A stretch of DNA of 64,000 nucleotides from Thermoactinomyces intermedius (GCF_016055025.1 NZ_JAECVW010000002.1), one strand, 5' to 3'; shown: positions 17,036 to 25,198, numbered from the stretch's first letter. Notes: generated by a model not told the origin, from the letters alone. Made by a program: numbers and translations.

Positions 17036-17272
17036 AAAAAGACCTCACGCCCAAAGGGACGAGAGATCCGCGGTACCACCCTTTTTTGAGAAGGACAAAT
17101 CCTTCTCCGCTTCTTTTAAATAACGGTCATCAACCGGTCCCCCCTACTTCATCATTCAGGGGTCAGCTCCGGAGTGAATTTCAACAGCCGGTTCCTTAGA
17201 AATGCTTTCAGTCACGGCATTTCCTCCCTGAAAGGCCGTACTGCCTACTTGTCTCCTTCACAGCCGTTTATG
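17036..17272 (-). promoter_or_regulatory. T-box riboswitch, Phe specifier, upstream of pheS
   Basis: On the minus strand: the T-box core AGGGTGGTACCGCGG (17068-17082), an AGTA S-turn strand in stem I, and GAAATTCACTCC, in which the specifier TTC (17176-17178) is followed by the usual A. GGAG pairs with CTCC as the stem I base. The terminator is CTCTCGTCCC / GGGCGTGAG with a T-run near 17036-17040. Uncharged tRNA-Phe (anticodon GAA) would stabilise the antiterminator. This fills the 350-base gap between pheS and the next gene. Confidence 0.95.
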
Positions 17273-17295
17273 GATATGAAATTTCTGCGGAAAAA

Positions 17296-18132
17296 TTATT
17301 TTATATTATAATCGAACTCTCCATTTCCCCGCAAGGAGCCTTGGCGAATTCGTTCATACATGAGTAAAGCGCCGGTGACGGAAACATTCAGTGACTCCGT
17401 TCCGCCGGGCATGGGAATGGTCACATGGTCATCCACATATTCCTCCAAGCGGCGGTCCACCCCCCGCCCTTCATTTCCCAACAAGATGGCGACCCGGGAT
17501 GGTAACGGATAATGAAAATAAGAGCGGGTTGCATGCGGAGAAGTGTTGACAACCGTCACGTTCCGCTCTTTTAACCCGGGAATGACGCAACTTAAATCCT
17601 CCTGCCATAACGGCACTTTGAAAATGGCCCCCATCGAAGCCCGGACCACTTTGCCATTGAAAGGATCCACAGTCCCTTTGCCCAAAAAGATCCCGTCCAT
17701 GCCCGTTGCTTTGGCGGTCCGGATCAACGTGCCCAAGTTCCCCGGATCCTGAATGGAATCCAAAAGCAAAAACGTTTTCCCGCTGTGGTTTTGTTTCCAC
17801 ACTTCATCCAGTGACCAACGGGGGCAACGGATCACCGCCATGATTCCCTGGGGCGTCGTGGTTTCCGCCAGCTGTTGAAACAAGGATGAAGGCAATTCAA
17901 ACACCGGAACATTTCCGGGAACCTTTTTCAGCCAATCCGCCTTTTTTTCCTTCGCGGCTTCGGAAAAAATCACGGCTTGAAAAACCTGTTCGGCCTGCAC
18001 CGCCTCTTCAATCAAATGTTCCCCTTCGATCAATAATGCATCTTGCTGCTTTCTTCCTTTTTTGGTTTTCAGTTTTTTCCATTGTTTCCATTGTCGGTTT
18101 TCCGAAGATGTAATCCGTTCCGTCTTTTTCAT
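17296..18132 (-). CDS. TrmH/SpoU-family RNA 2'-O-methyltransferase (YsgA-like)
   Basis: 278 residues. An N-terminal substrate-binding domain (EGEHLIEEAVQA) is followed by the SpoU knot fold with its three motifs: motif 1 DSIQDPGNLGTLIRTA, motif 2 ILLGNEGRGV, motif 3 IPMPGGTESLNVSV. Enzymes of this family methylate 2'-hydroxyls of 23S rRNA or tRNA using SAM. The neighbours (ktrA upstream by a 4-base ATGA overlap, pheS downstream) match B. subtilis ysgA. The exact target position is not readable. Confidence 0.9.
   Translation of the reverse strand: MKKTERITSSENRQWKQWKKLKTKKGRKQQDALLIEGEHLIEEAVQAEQVFQAVIFSEAAKEKKADWLKKVPGNVPVFELPSSLFQQLAETTTPQGIMAVIRCPRWSLDEVWKQNHSGKTFLLLDSIQDPGNLGTLIRTAKATGMDGIFLGKGTVDPFNGKVVRASMGAIFKVPLWQEDLSCVIPGLKERNVTVVNTSPHATRSYFHYPLPSRVAILLGNEGRGVDRRLEEYVDDHVTIPMPGGTESLNVSVTGALLMYERIRQGSLRGNGEFDYNIK
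17305..17334 (-). promoter_or_regulatory. Sigma-A promoter for the pheS T-box transcript
   Basis: -35 TTGCGG (17329-17334), 18-base spacer, -10 TATAAT (17305-17310), about 35 bases before stem I. It overlaps the 3' end of the upstream methyltransferase gene. Confidence 0.6.
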
Positions 18133-18788
18133 TTGGCATGCTCCTGTAATTTTTGCAAATCTTTGTTGTGTCCGATCACGATCAAAACGTCTCCCTCATG
18201 AATCGCATCGGAGGCCGAAGGCGCAATGTTAAAGGTGTTTCCCTTTTTGATGGCCATCACGTTGCAACCGAACCGGGCCCGGATGTCCAGCTCTTGCAAC
18301 GTCTTTCCGGAAAAAAAGTCCCGGGCGATGATTTCAATGATACTGTAGTCATTGGATAACTCGATATAATCCAGGATATTCGGGGAGATTAAACTGTGCA
18401 CCATCCGGACGCCCATGTCGCGCTCCGGAAAGACCACCCGGTCGGCTCCGATTTTGTCCAACACCTTCCAGTGCAATTCGTTGATGGCTTTGACCACCAC
18501 CTGTTTACAGCCGATTTCTTTGAGCAGCAAAGTCGTTAAGATGCTTGACTGAATATCGTTCCCGATGGCCACGATGACCACGTCAAAATTGCGTATCCCC
18601 AAAGATTTGAGTGCATTTTCATCGGTGGTGTCCGCCTCGACGGCATGGGTGACGATTTGCGACATCTCTTGGACACGGGAAGCATCTTTATCGATGGCCA
18701 AAACTTCGTATCCCATCTCGTGCAAAGTGCGCGCCATCGTCCCTCCGAACCTTCCCAGCCCGATGACAGCAAAGGTTTTGATTTCCAA
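18129..18788 (-). CDS. ktrA: Potassium uptake regulatory protein KtrA (RCK domains)
   Basis: 219 residues. The Rossmann nucleotide-binding motif is at the N-terminus (FAVIGLGRFGGTMA, with acidic IDKD after strand 2) and an RCK_C/TrkA_C domain covers about 135-219. KtrA binds ATP/ADP or NAD(H) and gates the KtrB membrane subunit. Best match from memory is B. subtilis KtrA (LTTLLLKE, KIGADR, ERDMGV). TTG 18788 is chosen because AGAGGTGG lies 8-9 bases upstream and the length fits; a longer frame is open but has no better site. ktrB is not in the window. Confidence 0.88.
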   Translation of the reverse strand: MEIKTFAVIGLGRFGGTMARTLHEMGYEVLAIDKDASRVQEMSQIVTHAVEADTTDENALKSLGIRNFDVVIVAIGNDIQSSILTTLLLKEIGCKQVVVKAINELHWKVLDKIGADRVVFPERDMGVRMVHSLISPNILDYIELSNDYSIIEIIARDFFSGKTLQELDIRARFGCNVMAIKKGNTFNIAPSASDAIHEGDVLIVIGHNKDLQKLQEHAK

Positions 18789-18847
18789 TCGCTTGTCCAC
18801 CTCTTTCTTCCATAAAAGCTTACGCCGCAACTTTTTCATCCATTGTT

Positions 18848-18876
18848 GGATAATGTTCCATAATCCGCACAATCTA
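18848..18876 (+). promoter_or_regulatory. Candidate sigma-G type promoter of sspI
   Basis: GGATA (18848-18852), 17-base spacer, CAATCTA (18870-18876), which resembles the sigma-G pattern. sspI is a forespore gene in Bacillus. Weak by itself, supported by context. Confidence 0.4.
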
Positions 18877-18900
18877 TATTCAAAAAGGAGGATCTTACAC

Positions 18901-19113
18901 ATGAATTTTGACATCCGTGGTGCAGTGATTCACAACATTCATAACATGAATGAAGAAGAACTGCAAGAATTGGTTGTTGACTCTATTCAACAACGGGAAG
19001 AAAAGTTGCTTCCGGGTTTGGGCGTTTTATTTGAAGTCATCTGGAAAAACAGCACGGAAGAAGAACGCCAGGAAATGATTGAAACCCTGCGTCAATCCCT
19101 TTCCAAACAATAA
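18901..19113 (+). CDS. sspI: Small acid-soluble spore protein I
   Basis: 70 residues matching SspI of Bacillus: MNFDIRGAVIHNIHNM, then VVDSIQQREEKLLPGLGVLF. A minor spore protein made in the forespore; its exact role is unknown. AAAAGGAGG precedes the ATG. It diverges from ktrA, as sspI is divergent from ysgA in B. subtilis, which supports the spore-former assignment. Confidence 0.95.
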   Translation: MNFDIRGAVIHNIHNMNEEELQELVVDSIQQREEKLLPGLGVLFEVIWKNSTEEERQEMIETLRQSLSKQ

Positions 19114-19119
19114 TGCCCC

Positions 19120-19158
19120 AAAATAAAAAAAGCCTGTTCTTTGAAAAAAGAGCAGGCT
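19120..19158. terminator. Terminator between sspI and the Gly/Phe-rich peptide gene
   Basis: Eleven-base stem AGCCTGTTCTT / AAGAGCAGGCT. The T-run is on the minus strand (complement of AAAATAAAAAA), so it mainly ends the minus-strand peptide gene and may also stop sspI. Confidence 0.85.
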
Positions 19159-19171
19159 TCTGCATTGTTCC

Positions 19172-19336
19172 TCACCAGAAGAAACCGCCGCCGAATCCGC
19201 CAAACCCGCCGAATCCGTAGAATCCCCAAAAGCAAACAAAGAGGATGAACAAAATCACCAGGATCGCGATCAAAAACCACTTCGATCCCAAACCGTCATA
19301 GTGATCGTAGGGACCACTGGCCAATTTCCGTTTCAT
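19172..19336 (-). CDS. 54-residue membrane peptide with Gly/Phe-rich tail
   Basis: Frame: MKRKLASGPYDHYDGLGSKW, then a hydrophobic helix (FLIAILVILFILFVCF) and a C-terminal tail of FGG repeats (YGFGGFGGFGGGFFW). AAAGGAGA lies 6 bases before the ATG and a terminator follows the stop. The build (short, one helix, Gly/aromatic tail) recalls the YjcZ-like sporulation peptides, but the similarity is only in style. Membrane-located; function unknown. Confidence 0.65.
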   Translation of the reverse strand: MKRKLASGPYDHYDGLGSKWFLIAILVILFILFVCFWGFYGFGGFGGFGGGFFW

Positions 19337-19426
19337 AGGCTGTCTCCTTTCATTTGCCTATCTCTCACTACTTTATGTATCAAAAGACAGGAAAGAATGG
19401 ACAAATCCCTAAAAAAACAGCCTAAT

Positions 19427-19843
19427 TTATTCAAAATGTTTCCGTGCCGCCCACAGGAAACCGATGATGAGCAGAAAAGCCACCAAGGCCAAAAAGGGAA
19501 TGGTGACGAACCCAAACCAGTTGATATACATTTGCTCACAGGGAACGCCCACCTTGCAAGCAGCAACTTCGGAGAGGGCCGGAACTTTTTGTTTGAGATA
19601 ATGGAAAAGCGATATGCCCGCCCCCAATACGGTAATCGGCAACACATAAGGAATGATCCCCCGGTCATTCCGGTAGGAGGCAATGCCGAGAAGGATCACC
19701 AGCGGATACATCAAAATCCGTTGCACCCAACACAACGTGCAGGGAATAAAACCCAATATTTCACTGAAATAGAGGCTTCCCAATGTCGCGATGAGTGAAA
19801 CGATCCAAGCAAAATAAATACCGTACGTTCTCACCAGACGCAT
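19427..19843 (-). CDS. bdbC: Disulfide bond formation protein BdbC (DsbB-like)
   Basis: 138 residues with four membrane helices and two cysteine pairs: Cys35-x-x-Cys38 (IPCTLCWVQR) and the pair around AACKVGVPCEQM. It is a quinone-linked oxidase that reoxidises the thiol oxidase BdbD. It lies 3 bases after bdbD on the same strand, the usual pair. Confidence 0.93.
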   Translation of the reverse strand: MRLVRTYGIYFAWIVSLIATLGSLYFSEILGFIPCTLCWVQRILMYPLVILLGIASYRNDRGIIPYVLPITVLGAGISLFHYLKQKVPALSEVAACKVGVPCEQMYINWFGFVTIPFLALVAFLLIIGFLWAARKHFE

Positions 19844-19846
19844 TCT

Positions 19847-20551
19847 TCACTTCTCCTTGTTTGCCAGCTCGCTGTCGATCATTTTTTTGAGGGCTTCATA
19901 ATCCAGTGCATTCTCCACTTTTTTTCCGTTGATGAAAATTGCCGGCACCGAATCAATATTCAATTTTTTTGCTCTGTTGTTGTCTGCCGTCACTTCATTT
20001 AAATACGTTTTGTGATCCAAGTCTTCCCGCACTTTTTTGGCATCCACTCCGGGAATGTTTTGTGCAATCAATTGTTCCAAAAAGTCCGGAGTGGCCCATT
20101 TCACGGATTCATCTTTCTGGTGGGTGTATATGGCGTCATAAAACTTCCAATAAGCTGCGGGATCTTGTTGGTAAACGGCTTCTCCAGCCATACCCGCCGT
20201 GATCGAATCTTCCCCGATAAACTGGTAATTGGTGAAATACATCTGCACTTTGCCGGTATCGATATATTCTTTTTTCAATTTGGGATAAACGGTGTCATGA
20301 AACACTTTGCACACCGGGCACTTATAATCGCCAAACTCCATCAGCTTGACAGGGGCATTGTCATTGCCAATCGCCGGCTGTCCGTCGTATTCAACCGGAA
20401 GCACCCGGGCTGTCTCTTCGCCGGAATCATTCTTCCCCGCGAAAGAATTGATGATGGCAAAAACACCCAATCCGATAAAAACAACCAAAACCGTCACCAT
20501 GGTAATGGTGCTCATCTGGGTCTTTTTCTTTTTTTTATGCGCATTGGCCAT
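19847..20551 (-). CDS. bdbD: Thiol-disulfide oxidoreductase BdbD (DsbA-like)
   Basis: 234 residues: a basic N-terminus, one membrane anchor (about 14-38), then a DsbA thioredoxin fold with the active site Cys78-Pro-Val-Cys81 (FGDYKCPVCKVFH) and the cis-proline region VPAIFINGKK. It forms disulfides in exported proteins together with BdbC. Secreted proteins with paired cysteines, such as the metzincin at 22.5 kb, could be clients (inference). Confidence 0.92.
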   Translation of the reverse strand: MANAHKKKKKTQMSTITMVTVLVVFIGLGVFAIINSFAGKNDSGEETARVLPVEYDGQPAIGNDNAPVKLMEFGDYKCPVCKVFHDTVYPKLKKEYIDTGKVQMYFTNYQFIGEDSITAGMAGEAVYQQDPAAYWKFYDAIYTHQKDESVKWATPDFLEQLIAQNIPGVDAKKVREDLDHKTYLNEVTADNNRAKKLNIDSVPAIFINGKKVENALDYEALKKMIDSELANKEK

Positions 20552-20717
20552 AAATCAAGTCACCTCCCTCATCGATTTTACAATAAAAAAAAAGAAAGTT
20601 CATTCTGTTTTCTTTGGCGGGCAAACTCCCTCTTTCCGGCAGGTTTTGCGGCTTTATTCTTTTTGTCCCCTTGTGTTACAATGCGATGGAAAAGATCAGG
20701 ACAGAAGGAGAAGCACC

Positions 20718-21527
20718 ATGAAACAGATTGCACGCGCACTCACCATCGCCGGCTCCGACAGCGGCGGTGGCGCCGGAATTCAGGCAGATTTAAAAACATT
20801 TCAAGAGCTTTATGTATTTGGAATGAGCTCAATTACGGCCATCACGGCCCAAAACACCCTCGGGGTTCAAAAGGTGGGCGTTGTGGATCCCGATCTGGTT
20901 GCCAAACAGATCGACTCCGTTGTCACAGACCTCGGAGTGGATGCAGCCAAAACCGGCATGCTCGCCAATGCGGAAATCATCGAAGTGGTTGCGGCCAAAG
21001 TCAAAGAACACCAAATCGGTCCCCTGGTCATCGATCCCGTGATGGTTTCCACCAGCGGACACCAACTGCTCACCGAAGACGCCCGGGTGGCGATGAAGGA
21101 AAAATTATTGCCGCTGGCAACCCTTGTCACTCCCAATTTGCATGAAGCAGAAATCCTTGCAGACCAACGGATCACCGGCTGGGAAGACAGGAAACAAGCG
21201 GCCCGGAAATTGGTGGATGAAGGGGCCAAAGCAGTGATCATTAAGGGGGGACACGGCAAAGAAGAAGAGGCAATCGATTTGTTGTATGACGGAAAAGATT
21301 TTGTCTCCTTTTCATCGCCCCGCTTCAAGACCAAAAACACCCATGGAACAGGTTGCACCTTTTCGGCAGCCATCACCGCTTACTTGGCCAAAGGAGAATC
21401 TTTGCACGAAGCGGTTCGTCAAGCCAAGAATTTTATCACTGCTGCAGTCGGAAATCCTTTGATGCTCGGAAAAGGAAACGGCCCGACCAATCACTTTGCA
21501 TACCGCCGGAAGGAGGAATACCAATGA
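20718..21527 (+). CDS. thiD: Hydroxymethylpyrimidine/phosphomethylpyrimidine kinase
   Basis: 269 residues of the ribokinase-like fold: substrate site at the start (LTIAGSDSGGGAGIQADLK), GTGCTFSAAI anion hole with the catalytic base region near residue 210. It phosphorylates HMP and HMP-P for thiamine synthesis. The ATG follows AGAAGGAG. thiE overlaps its stop by ATGA. A -10-like TACAAT lies about 45 bases upstream. No TPP riboswitch was seen in the 165-base leader, which is unusual for thi genes but fits salvage. Confidence 0.96.
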   Translation: MKQIARALTIAGSDSGGGAGIQADLKTFQELYVFGMSSITAITAQNTLGVQKVGVVDPDLVAKQIDSVVTDLGVDAAKTGMLANAEIIEVVAAKVKEHQIGPLVIDPVMVSTSGHQLLTEDARVAMKEKLLPLATLVTPNLHEAEILADQRITGWEDRKQAARKLVDEGAKAVIIKGGHGKEEEAIDLLYDGKDFVSFSSPRFKTKNTHGTGCTFSAAITAYLAKGESLHEAVRQAKNFITAAVGNPLMLGKGNGPTNHFAYRRKEEYQ

Positions 21528-22159
21528 AATGGTCTGACGACGTTCTGTCAGTTTATTTCATCATGGGCACCCAGGATTGTTCCGGCCGTTCACCGGAAAA
21601 CATTCTGGAGGAGGCCATTCACGGCGGCATCACTTGCTTTCAGTTCCGGGAAAAACATCCGGATCTTCACATGCACCAAGTCGTGGATTTGGGATTCCGC
21701 CTCCGCGCCATTTGCCAAAAACACCAAATCCCTTTTATTGTGAATGACCGTGTCGACCTGGCCCTCATCCTGGAAGCGGACGGAGTGCACATCGGCCAGG
21801 AAGACCTGCCCGCTTTCCATGTCAGAAAGTTGATCGGCAAAGAGCGGATCCTCGGGGTTTCCGCCAGAACCGAAACCGAAGCACTGGAAGCTGTACAAAA
21901 CGGAGCCGATTATATCGGTGTCGGGCCTATGTTTGCCACCAAAAGCAAATCCGATGCCGGACATCCCGTCGGGCCGGAAACGATCACCCGCATCCGCAGC
22001 GTCGTCGGGGAAACCTTTCCCATTGTGGGAATCGGCGGCATTAACCGGCAAAATGCGCGGCAGGTCCGGGAAGCAGGAGCCAACGGAGTCGCCGTCATCT
22101 CCGCCATTGCACAAAGCCGGTCACCCCGACAGGCCGCGGAAGCCTTGAAAAACAGATGA
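21524..22159 (+). CDS. thiE: Thiamine-phosphate synthase
   Basis: 211 residues, a TIM-barrel enzyme joining HMP-PP and thiazole phosphate. Visible motifs: FQFREK (diphosphate site), VNDRVDLAL, DGVHIGQEDL, GVGPMF.T and VGIGGI. It is translationally coupled to thiD by an ATGA overlap. thiM, thiG and thiC are absent here, so the pair may serve salvage or work with genes elsewhere. Confidence 0.95.
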   Translation: MKWSDDVLSVYFIMGTQDCSGRSPENILEEAIHGGITCFQFREKHPDLHMHQVVDLGFRLRAICQKHQIPFIVNDRVDLALILEADGVHIGQEDLPAFHVRKLIGKERILGVSARTETEALEAVQNGADYIGVGPMFATKSKSDAGHPVGPETITRIRSVVGETFPIVGIGGINRQNARQVREAGANGVAVISAIAQSRSPRQAAEALKNR

Positions 22160-22213
22160 ACCAAATATATTAAAAAAACACAAGATATTATTCTTATATT
22201 TCTAAAAATTATA

Positions 22214-22243
22214 TTTACACATATAATAATATTATTATATAAT
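22214..22243 (+). promoter_or_regulatory. Candidate sigma-A promoter of the six-cysteine peptide gene
   Basis: TTTACA (22214-22219), 18-base spacer, TATAAT (22238-22243), in a very AT-rich stretch after thiE. The AT-richness raises the chance of false matches. Confidence 0.5.
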
Positions 22244-22306
22244 TGGATAGAGAACGCTCAAATCTCTTCCAATCTCACTTCCACTTTCCGTGAAGGAGGT
22301 GCGCCA

Positions 22307-22387
22307 ATGCCTTCGCTCATCCTCTCAAAGTGCGATAAATGCGGAACCCCGGATTGCAAATGCCCGGATTGCGACTGTAAAAAATAA
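22307..22387 (+). CDS. 26-residue cysteine-rich peptide
   Basis: Frame: MPSLILSKCDKCGTPDC, then KCPDCDCKK and TAA. GAAGGAGG lies 7 bases before the ATG, a plausible promoter lies upstream and an intrinsic terminator starts 15 bases after the stop, so this is a complete small transcription unit. Six cysteines in 26 residues (9, 12, 17, 19, 22, 24) are spaced CxxC-x4-CxC-xx-CxC with lysines and aspartates between, a metallothionein-like or zinc-knuckle pattern. There is no signal peptide, so it should be cytoplasmic. No homologue is recognised. Confidence 0.7.
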   Translation: MPSLILSKCDKCGTPDCKCPDCDCKK

Positions 22388-22402
22388 CAAATCCTCCCAT
22401 AG

Positions 22403-22430
22403 CCAGTCCTTCAGGGCTGGGTTTTCTTTT
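22403..22430 (+). terminator. Intrinsic terminator of the six-cysteine peptide gene
   Basis: Stem CCAGTCC / GGGCTGG (one G-U pair), TTCA loop, followed by GTTTTCTTTT. Confidence 0.85.
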
Positions 22431-22549
22431 AATGGATATACTTTTGATTTAAAAAATATAGGATTAATGCGTTAGACAAAAGTATAAAAGTATTATAACT
22501 TAGTAGATGATTGCAGCAGCTGGGCATTCCACATTAGGAGGGAAACAAG

Positions 22550-23074
22550 TTGAAAAAGAAAGCACTCATTCTTTTCCTCATCACCCCTTTGTGTGTGTGG
22601 ATATTTCCTTCCATGACTTTCGCATACAGCTTTACGGGTGACAAATTATGTGATTATTATTATGTATACTATCGCTGGGGCGGACACATCACGAAAGAAC
22701 ATCAGGAAGCTTCCAAAAAAGCGATTCAAAGCTGGAATGAAGCTCAAGACAAACGCCGTTTCGTACAAGGCGATTCCTCCGCAACCGGAGTAGTCGATTC
22801 TTATTACTCCAGCACGGATGGGTATTTCGGCTATTCTTACTGGCAGACCGGCGTGGGTTCCTGCATCAATTCCTGGGTGGCAAAAATGAATACATACTAT
22901 GAGTCCAATAATGACTCCCAATTCGGGCAAAGCGTCCTGGGTCATGAAATCGGGCACGTTCTCGGTTTGGCGCATACCAATTGGACATCCCTGATGAATA
23001 CGGAACGGGACCGGTTTCAAACATATACCCCGCAGACCGACGACATCAACGGGGTAAACAATTTATATGAGTGA
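22550..23074 (+). CDS. Small secreted metzincin-type (matrixin-like) metalloprotease
   Basis: 174 residues. Signal peptide 1-25 (ending MTFAYS). The zinc motif HEIGHVLGLAH gives ligands His132, His136, His142 and catalytic Glu133; Met149 in SLMN is the likely Met-turn. Only two cysteines remain in the mature part (34 and 105), which may form a disulfide. There is no propeptide or cysteine switch, and the mature part is only about 150 residues, small for the family. The start is TTG 22550 behind AGGAGGGA. The next gene, a lipoprotein, starts 28 bases after the stop, so the two are probably co-transcribed. Substrate unknown. Confidence 0.85.
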   Translation: MKKKALILFLITPLCVWIFPSMTFAYSFTGDKLCDYYYVYYRWGGHITKEHQEASKKAIQSWNEAQDKRRFVQGDSSATGVVDSYYSSTDGYFGYSYWQTGVGSCINSWVAKMNTYYESNNDSQFGQSVLGHEIGHVLGLAHTNWTSLMNTERDRFQTYTPQTDDINGVNNLYE

Positions 23075-23102
23075 AACTTCCTGGCTTAAAGGAGGATTTT
23101 CA

Positions 23103-23783
23103 TTGAAGTGGAAAAAAATCTCTTTTCTGTTTACAACCGTCTTTCTTCTCTTAGCTGCCGGCTGTATGCCCGGTGACAAAAAAGAGGAAGTGAACATGGG
23201 CATGCATGTCGATTTGGCCATGGCAAACAATTTGCCGGCCATGATTGATCAAGCCCCCGTCATCGTCCTCGGCGAGTACAAAGGAATGGACCGGGTGGAA
23301 AACGGGGCGCGGAATCCGAAAAATCCGGCACTTCCTTCCGAAAACACCTATCATGAAGTGCAAGTGTACAAATTTCAAGTCGACCGGGTGCTCAAAGGAG
23401 AACTGGATCAAAAGAACATCGAAATCGGCATTGCCCACAAGCTTCAATTGCAAACCAATGATGGCAATAAAATTGAAATCATCCATCCTCTTTACACCCA
23501 ACCGGAGAATAACCAAAAATACATTTTATTTCTGAATCACCCGGATGCATACACCCATTACTACACATTCCGGTTTACACCGCATTCCATTAAATTGGAC
23601 CAAAAAAATATTGCCCATTTGGTCATGCCTTCCATGAAACTGCAAAAACAACGTGTGGAAACGCAAGATCAAATCGTCCATATCAGCATTGACGGTTTTC
23701 CGTCCGATTATAATGATCAGATCACAGGCAAACCTTTATCCTCTCTCTTTGATTGGATCGATTTGGAAGCAAACCCGAAATAA
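23103..23783 (+). CDS. Predicted lipoprotein of unknown function
   Basis: 226 residues from TTG 23103, chosen because AAAGGAGG lies 7 bases upstream. The N-terminus is a lipoprotein signal with lipobox LLAAGC (Cys21). The mature part is rich in beta-like segments (VIVLGEYKGMD, VQVYKFQVDRVLKGEL, QKYILFLNHPDAYTHYY). I do not recognise the family. It follows the metzincin gene closely and ends at a strong terminator, so it may be a membrane-anchored partner, inhibitor or substrate of the protease (inference from position only). Confidence 0.75.
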   Translation: MKWKKISFLFTTVFLLLAAGCMPGDKKEEVNMGMHVDLAMANNLPAMIDQAPVIVLGEYKGMDRVENGARNPKNPALPSENTYHEVQVYKFQVDRVLKGELDQKNIEIGIAHKLQLQTNDGNKIEIIHPLYTQPENNQKYILFLNHPDAYTHYYTFRFTPHSIKLDQKNIAHLVMPSMKLQKQRVETQDQIVHISIDGFPSDYNDQITGKPLSSLFDWIDLEANPK

Positions 23784-23827
23784 AACAAGCTTCCATCAAG
23801 GCAAAAACCTGATTGGACTTTTTTTGG

Positions 23828-23859
23828 ACAAGCGAACGTGACTCTCGCTTGTTTTTTTA
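23828..23859 (+). terminator. Intrinsic terminator of the metzincin-lipoprotein unit
   Basis: Eight-base stem ACAAGCGA / TCGCTTGT followed by TTTTTTT. Confidence 0.9.
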
Positions 23860-23952
23860 TTTCGCCTTTCAGAGATTTCAAGACGAGGCGTCTGAATATT
23901 TTGATATAATAAATTTGCGAAACATTATCAATCGAATGAGAGGAGATGGATT

Positions 23953-25182
23953 GTGAAGCGATGGGTCCCGTTATTGCTTTCATCTTTGATGATCGCTTTC
24001 ACATGGTATCCGGCGGTGGAAGCCCGTACTTCCGGTCAAATTGAATTCCGGGGGGTTTGGATCGCCAGTGTCACGAACATCGACTGGCCGTCCAGCCCGT
24101 ATCTGAGTGCGGAAGAACAAAAAAACGAGTTTATCCGGATATTGGAAGAATCCAAAAAAATGGGATTAAACGCGGTGGTGGTGCAAATCCGTCCGACTGC
24201 GGACGCTTTTTATCCCTCCCGATGGAATCCGTGGTCAAAATATCTGACCGGGGAACAAGGGAAATCCCCCGGCTATGACCCGCTGGCCTTTATGATTCAA
24301 GAGGCCCATGCACGAAATCTTGAGTTTCACGCCTGGTTCAATCCCTACCGGGTGAGCATGGACACACGACTGGATCAATTGGTTCCGGACCACCCGGCGC
24401 GAAAAAACCCGGATTGGGTGGTTTCTTACGGGGGAAAACTGTGGTACGATCCGGGAATCCCCGCTGTCCAAGATCATATTGTGGACAGCATCATGGAAGT
24501 GGTCCGCAATTATGACATTGATGCCGTTCATTTCGATGATTATTTTTACCCGTATCCTGTTCAGGGACAAGACTTCCCGGATGATGAAACCTATCAAACT
24601 TACGGGAAAAATTTTCCGGACAAAGGAGACTGGCGGCGGCATAATGTCAACACCCTCGTTCAGCGGGTCAGCCAGGCCATCAAAAGCGAGAAACCGGGTG
24701 TGAAGTTCGGCATTTCCCCGTTTGGCATCTGGAAAAACAAATCAAGCGATCCGACCGGTTCCGACACGAACGGATCCGAAAGCTATTTCACGGTATATGC
24801 CGATTCGCGCACATGGATCCGGCAGGGATGGCTTGATTACATCGCCCCGCAAATTTACTGGAACATCGGCCATCCGGCCGCCGACTATGCCAAGTTACTT
24901 GCATGGTGGTCCGGCGAAGTGGCGGGAAGAAACATTCATTTATATATTGGACATGCCGCCTACAAGATCGGCAACGATAACGAAGCTTGGGACAACCCGG
25001 AAGAAATCCCCAACCAGATCAAAATGATCCGGCAAAACGCGTTTGCAAAAGGAAGCATTTTTTTCAGTTACAAAGACTTAAATGCCAATCGCCTCGGCAT
25101 CAAAGACCGTCTGGCAAACGATCTGTACCGGGAACCTGCCGAGATTCCGCCCATGTCTTGGTTGGACGGCAAATCGAAATGA
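23953..25182 (+). CDS. Secreted glycosyl hydrolase-like family 10 (GHL10/DUF187) protein
   Basis: 409 residues: signal peptide about 1-24 (YPAVEA), then a TIM-barrel-like GHL10 domain with the usual landmarks: EFRGVWIASVTNIDWPS, VVVQIRPTADAFYPS, HAWFNPYRV, DAVHFDDYFYP and DYIAPQIYWN. B. subtilis YngK is of this type. The family is thought to act on carbohydrates, some members on peptidoglycan-like glycans; the substrate here is unknown. GTG start behind GAGGAGA. Single gene with its own terminator. Confidence 0.88.
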   Translation: MKRWVPLLLSSLMIAFTWYPAVEARTSGQIEFRGVWIASVTNIDWPSSPYLSAEEQKNEFIRILEESKKMGLNAVVVQIRPTADAFYPSRWNPWSKYLTGEQGKSPGYDPLAFMIQEAHARNLEFHAWFNPYRVSMDTRLDQLVPDHPARKNPDWVVSYGGKLWYDPGIPAVQDHIVDSIMEVVRNYDIDAVHFDDYFYPYPVQGQDFPDDETYQTYGKNFPDKGDWRRHNVNTLVQRVSQAIKSEKPGVKFGISPFGIWKNKSSDPTGSDTNGSESYFTVYADSRTWIRQGWLDYIAPQIYWNIGHPAADYAKLLAWWSGEVAGRNIHLYIGHAAYKIGNDNEAWDNPEEIPNQIKMIRQNAFAKGSIFFSYKDLNANRLGIKDRLANDLYREPAEIPPMSWLDGKSK

Positions 25183-25198
25183 CGAAATTCCATTTAAA

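Noticed and set aside
20552..20717. Possible TPP riboswitch before thiD
   Set aside because: No CTGAGA or ACCTGA-type thi-box and no terminator hairpin could be found in the leader.
20012..21145. A long plus-strand frame covering the bdbD region and part of thiD
   Set aside because: Shadow of bdbD and out of frame with thiD; the thiD start at 20718 has a proper ribosome binding site.
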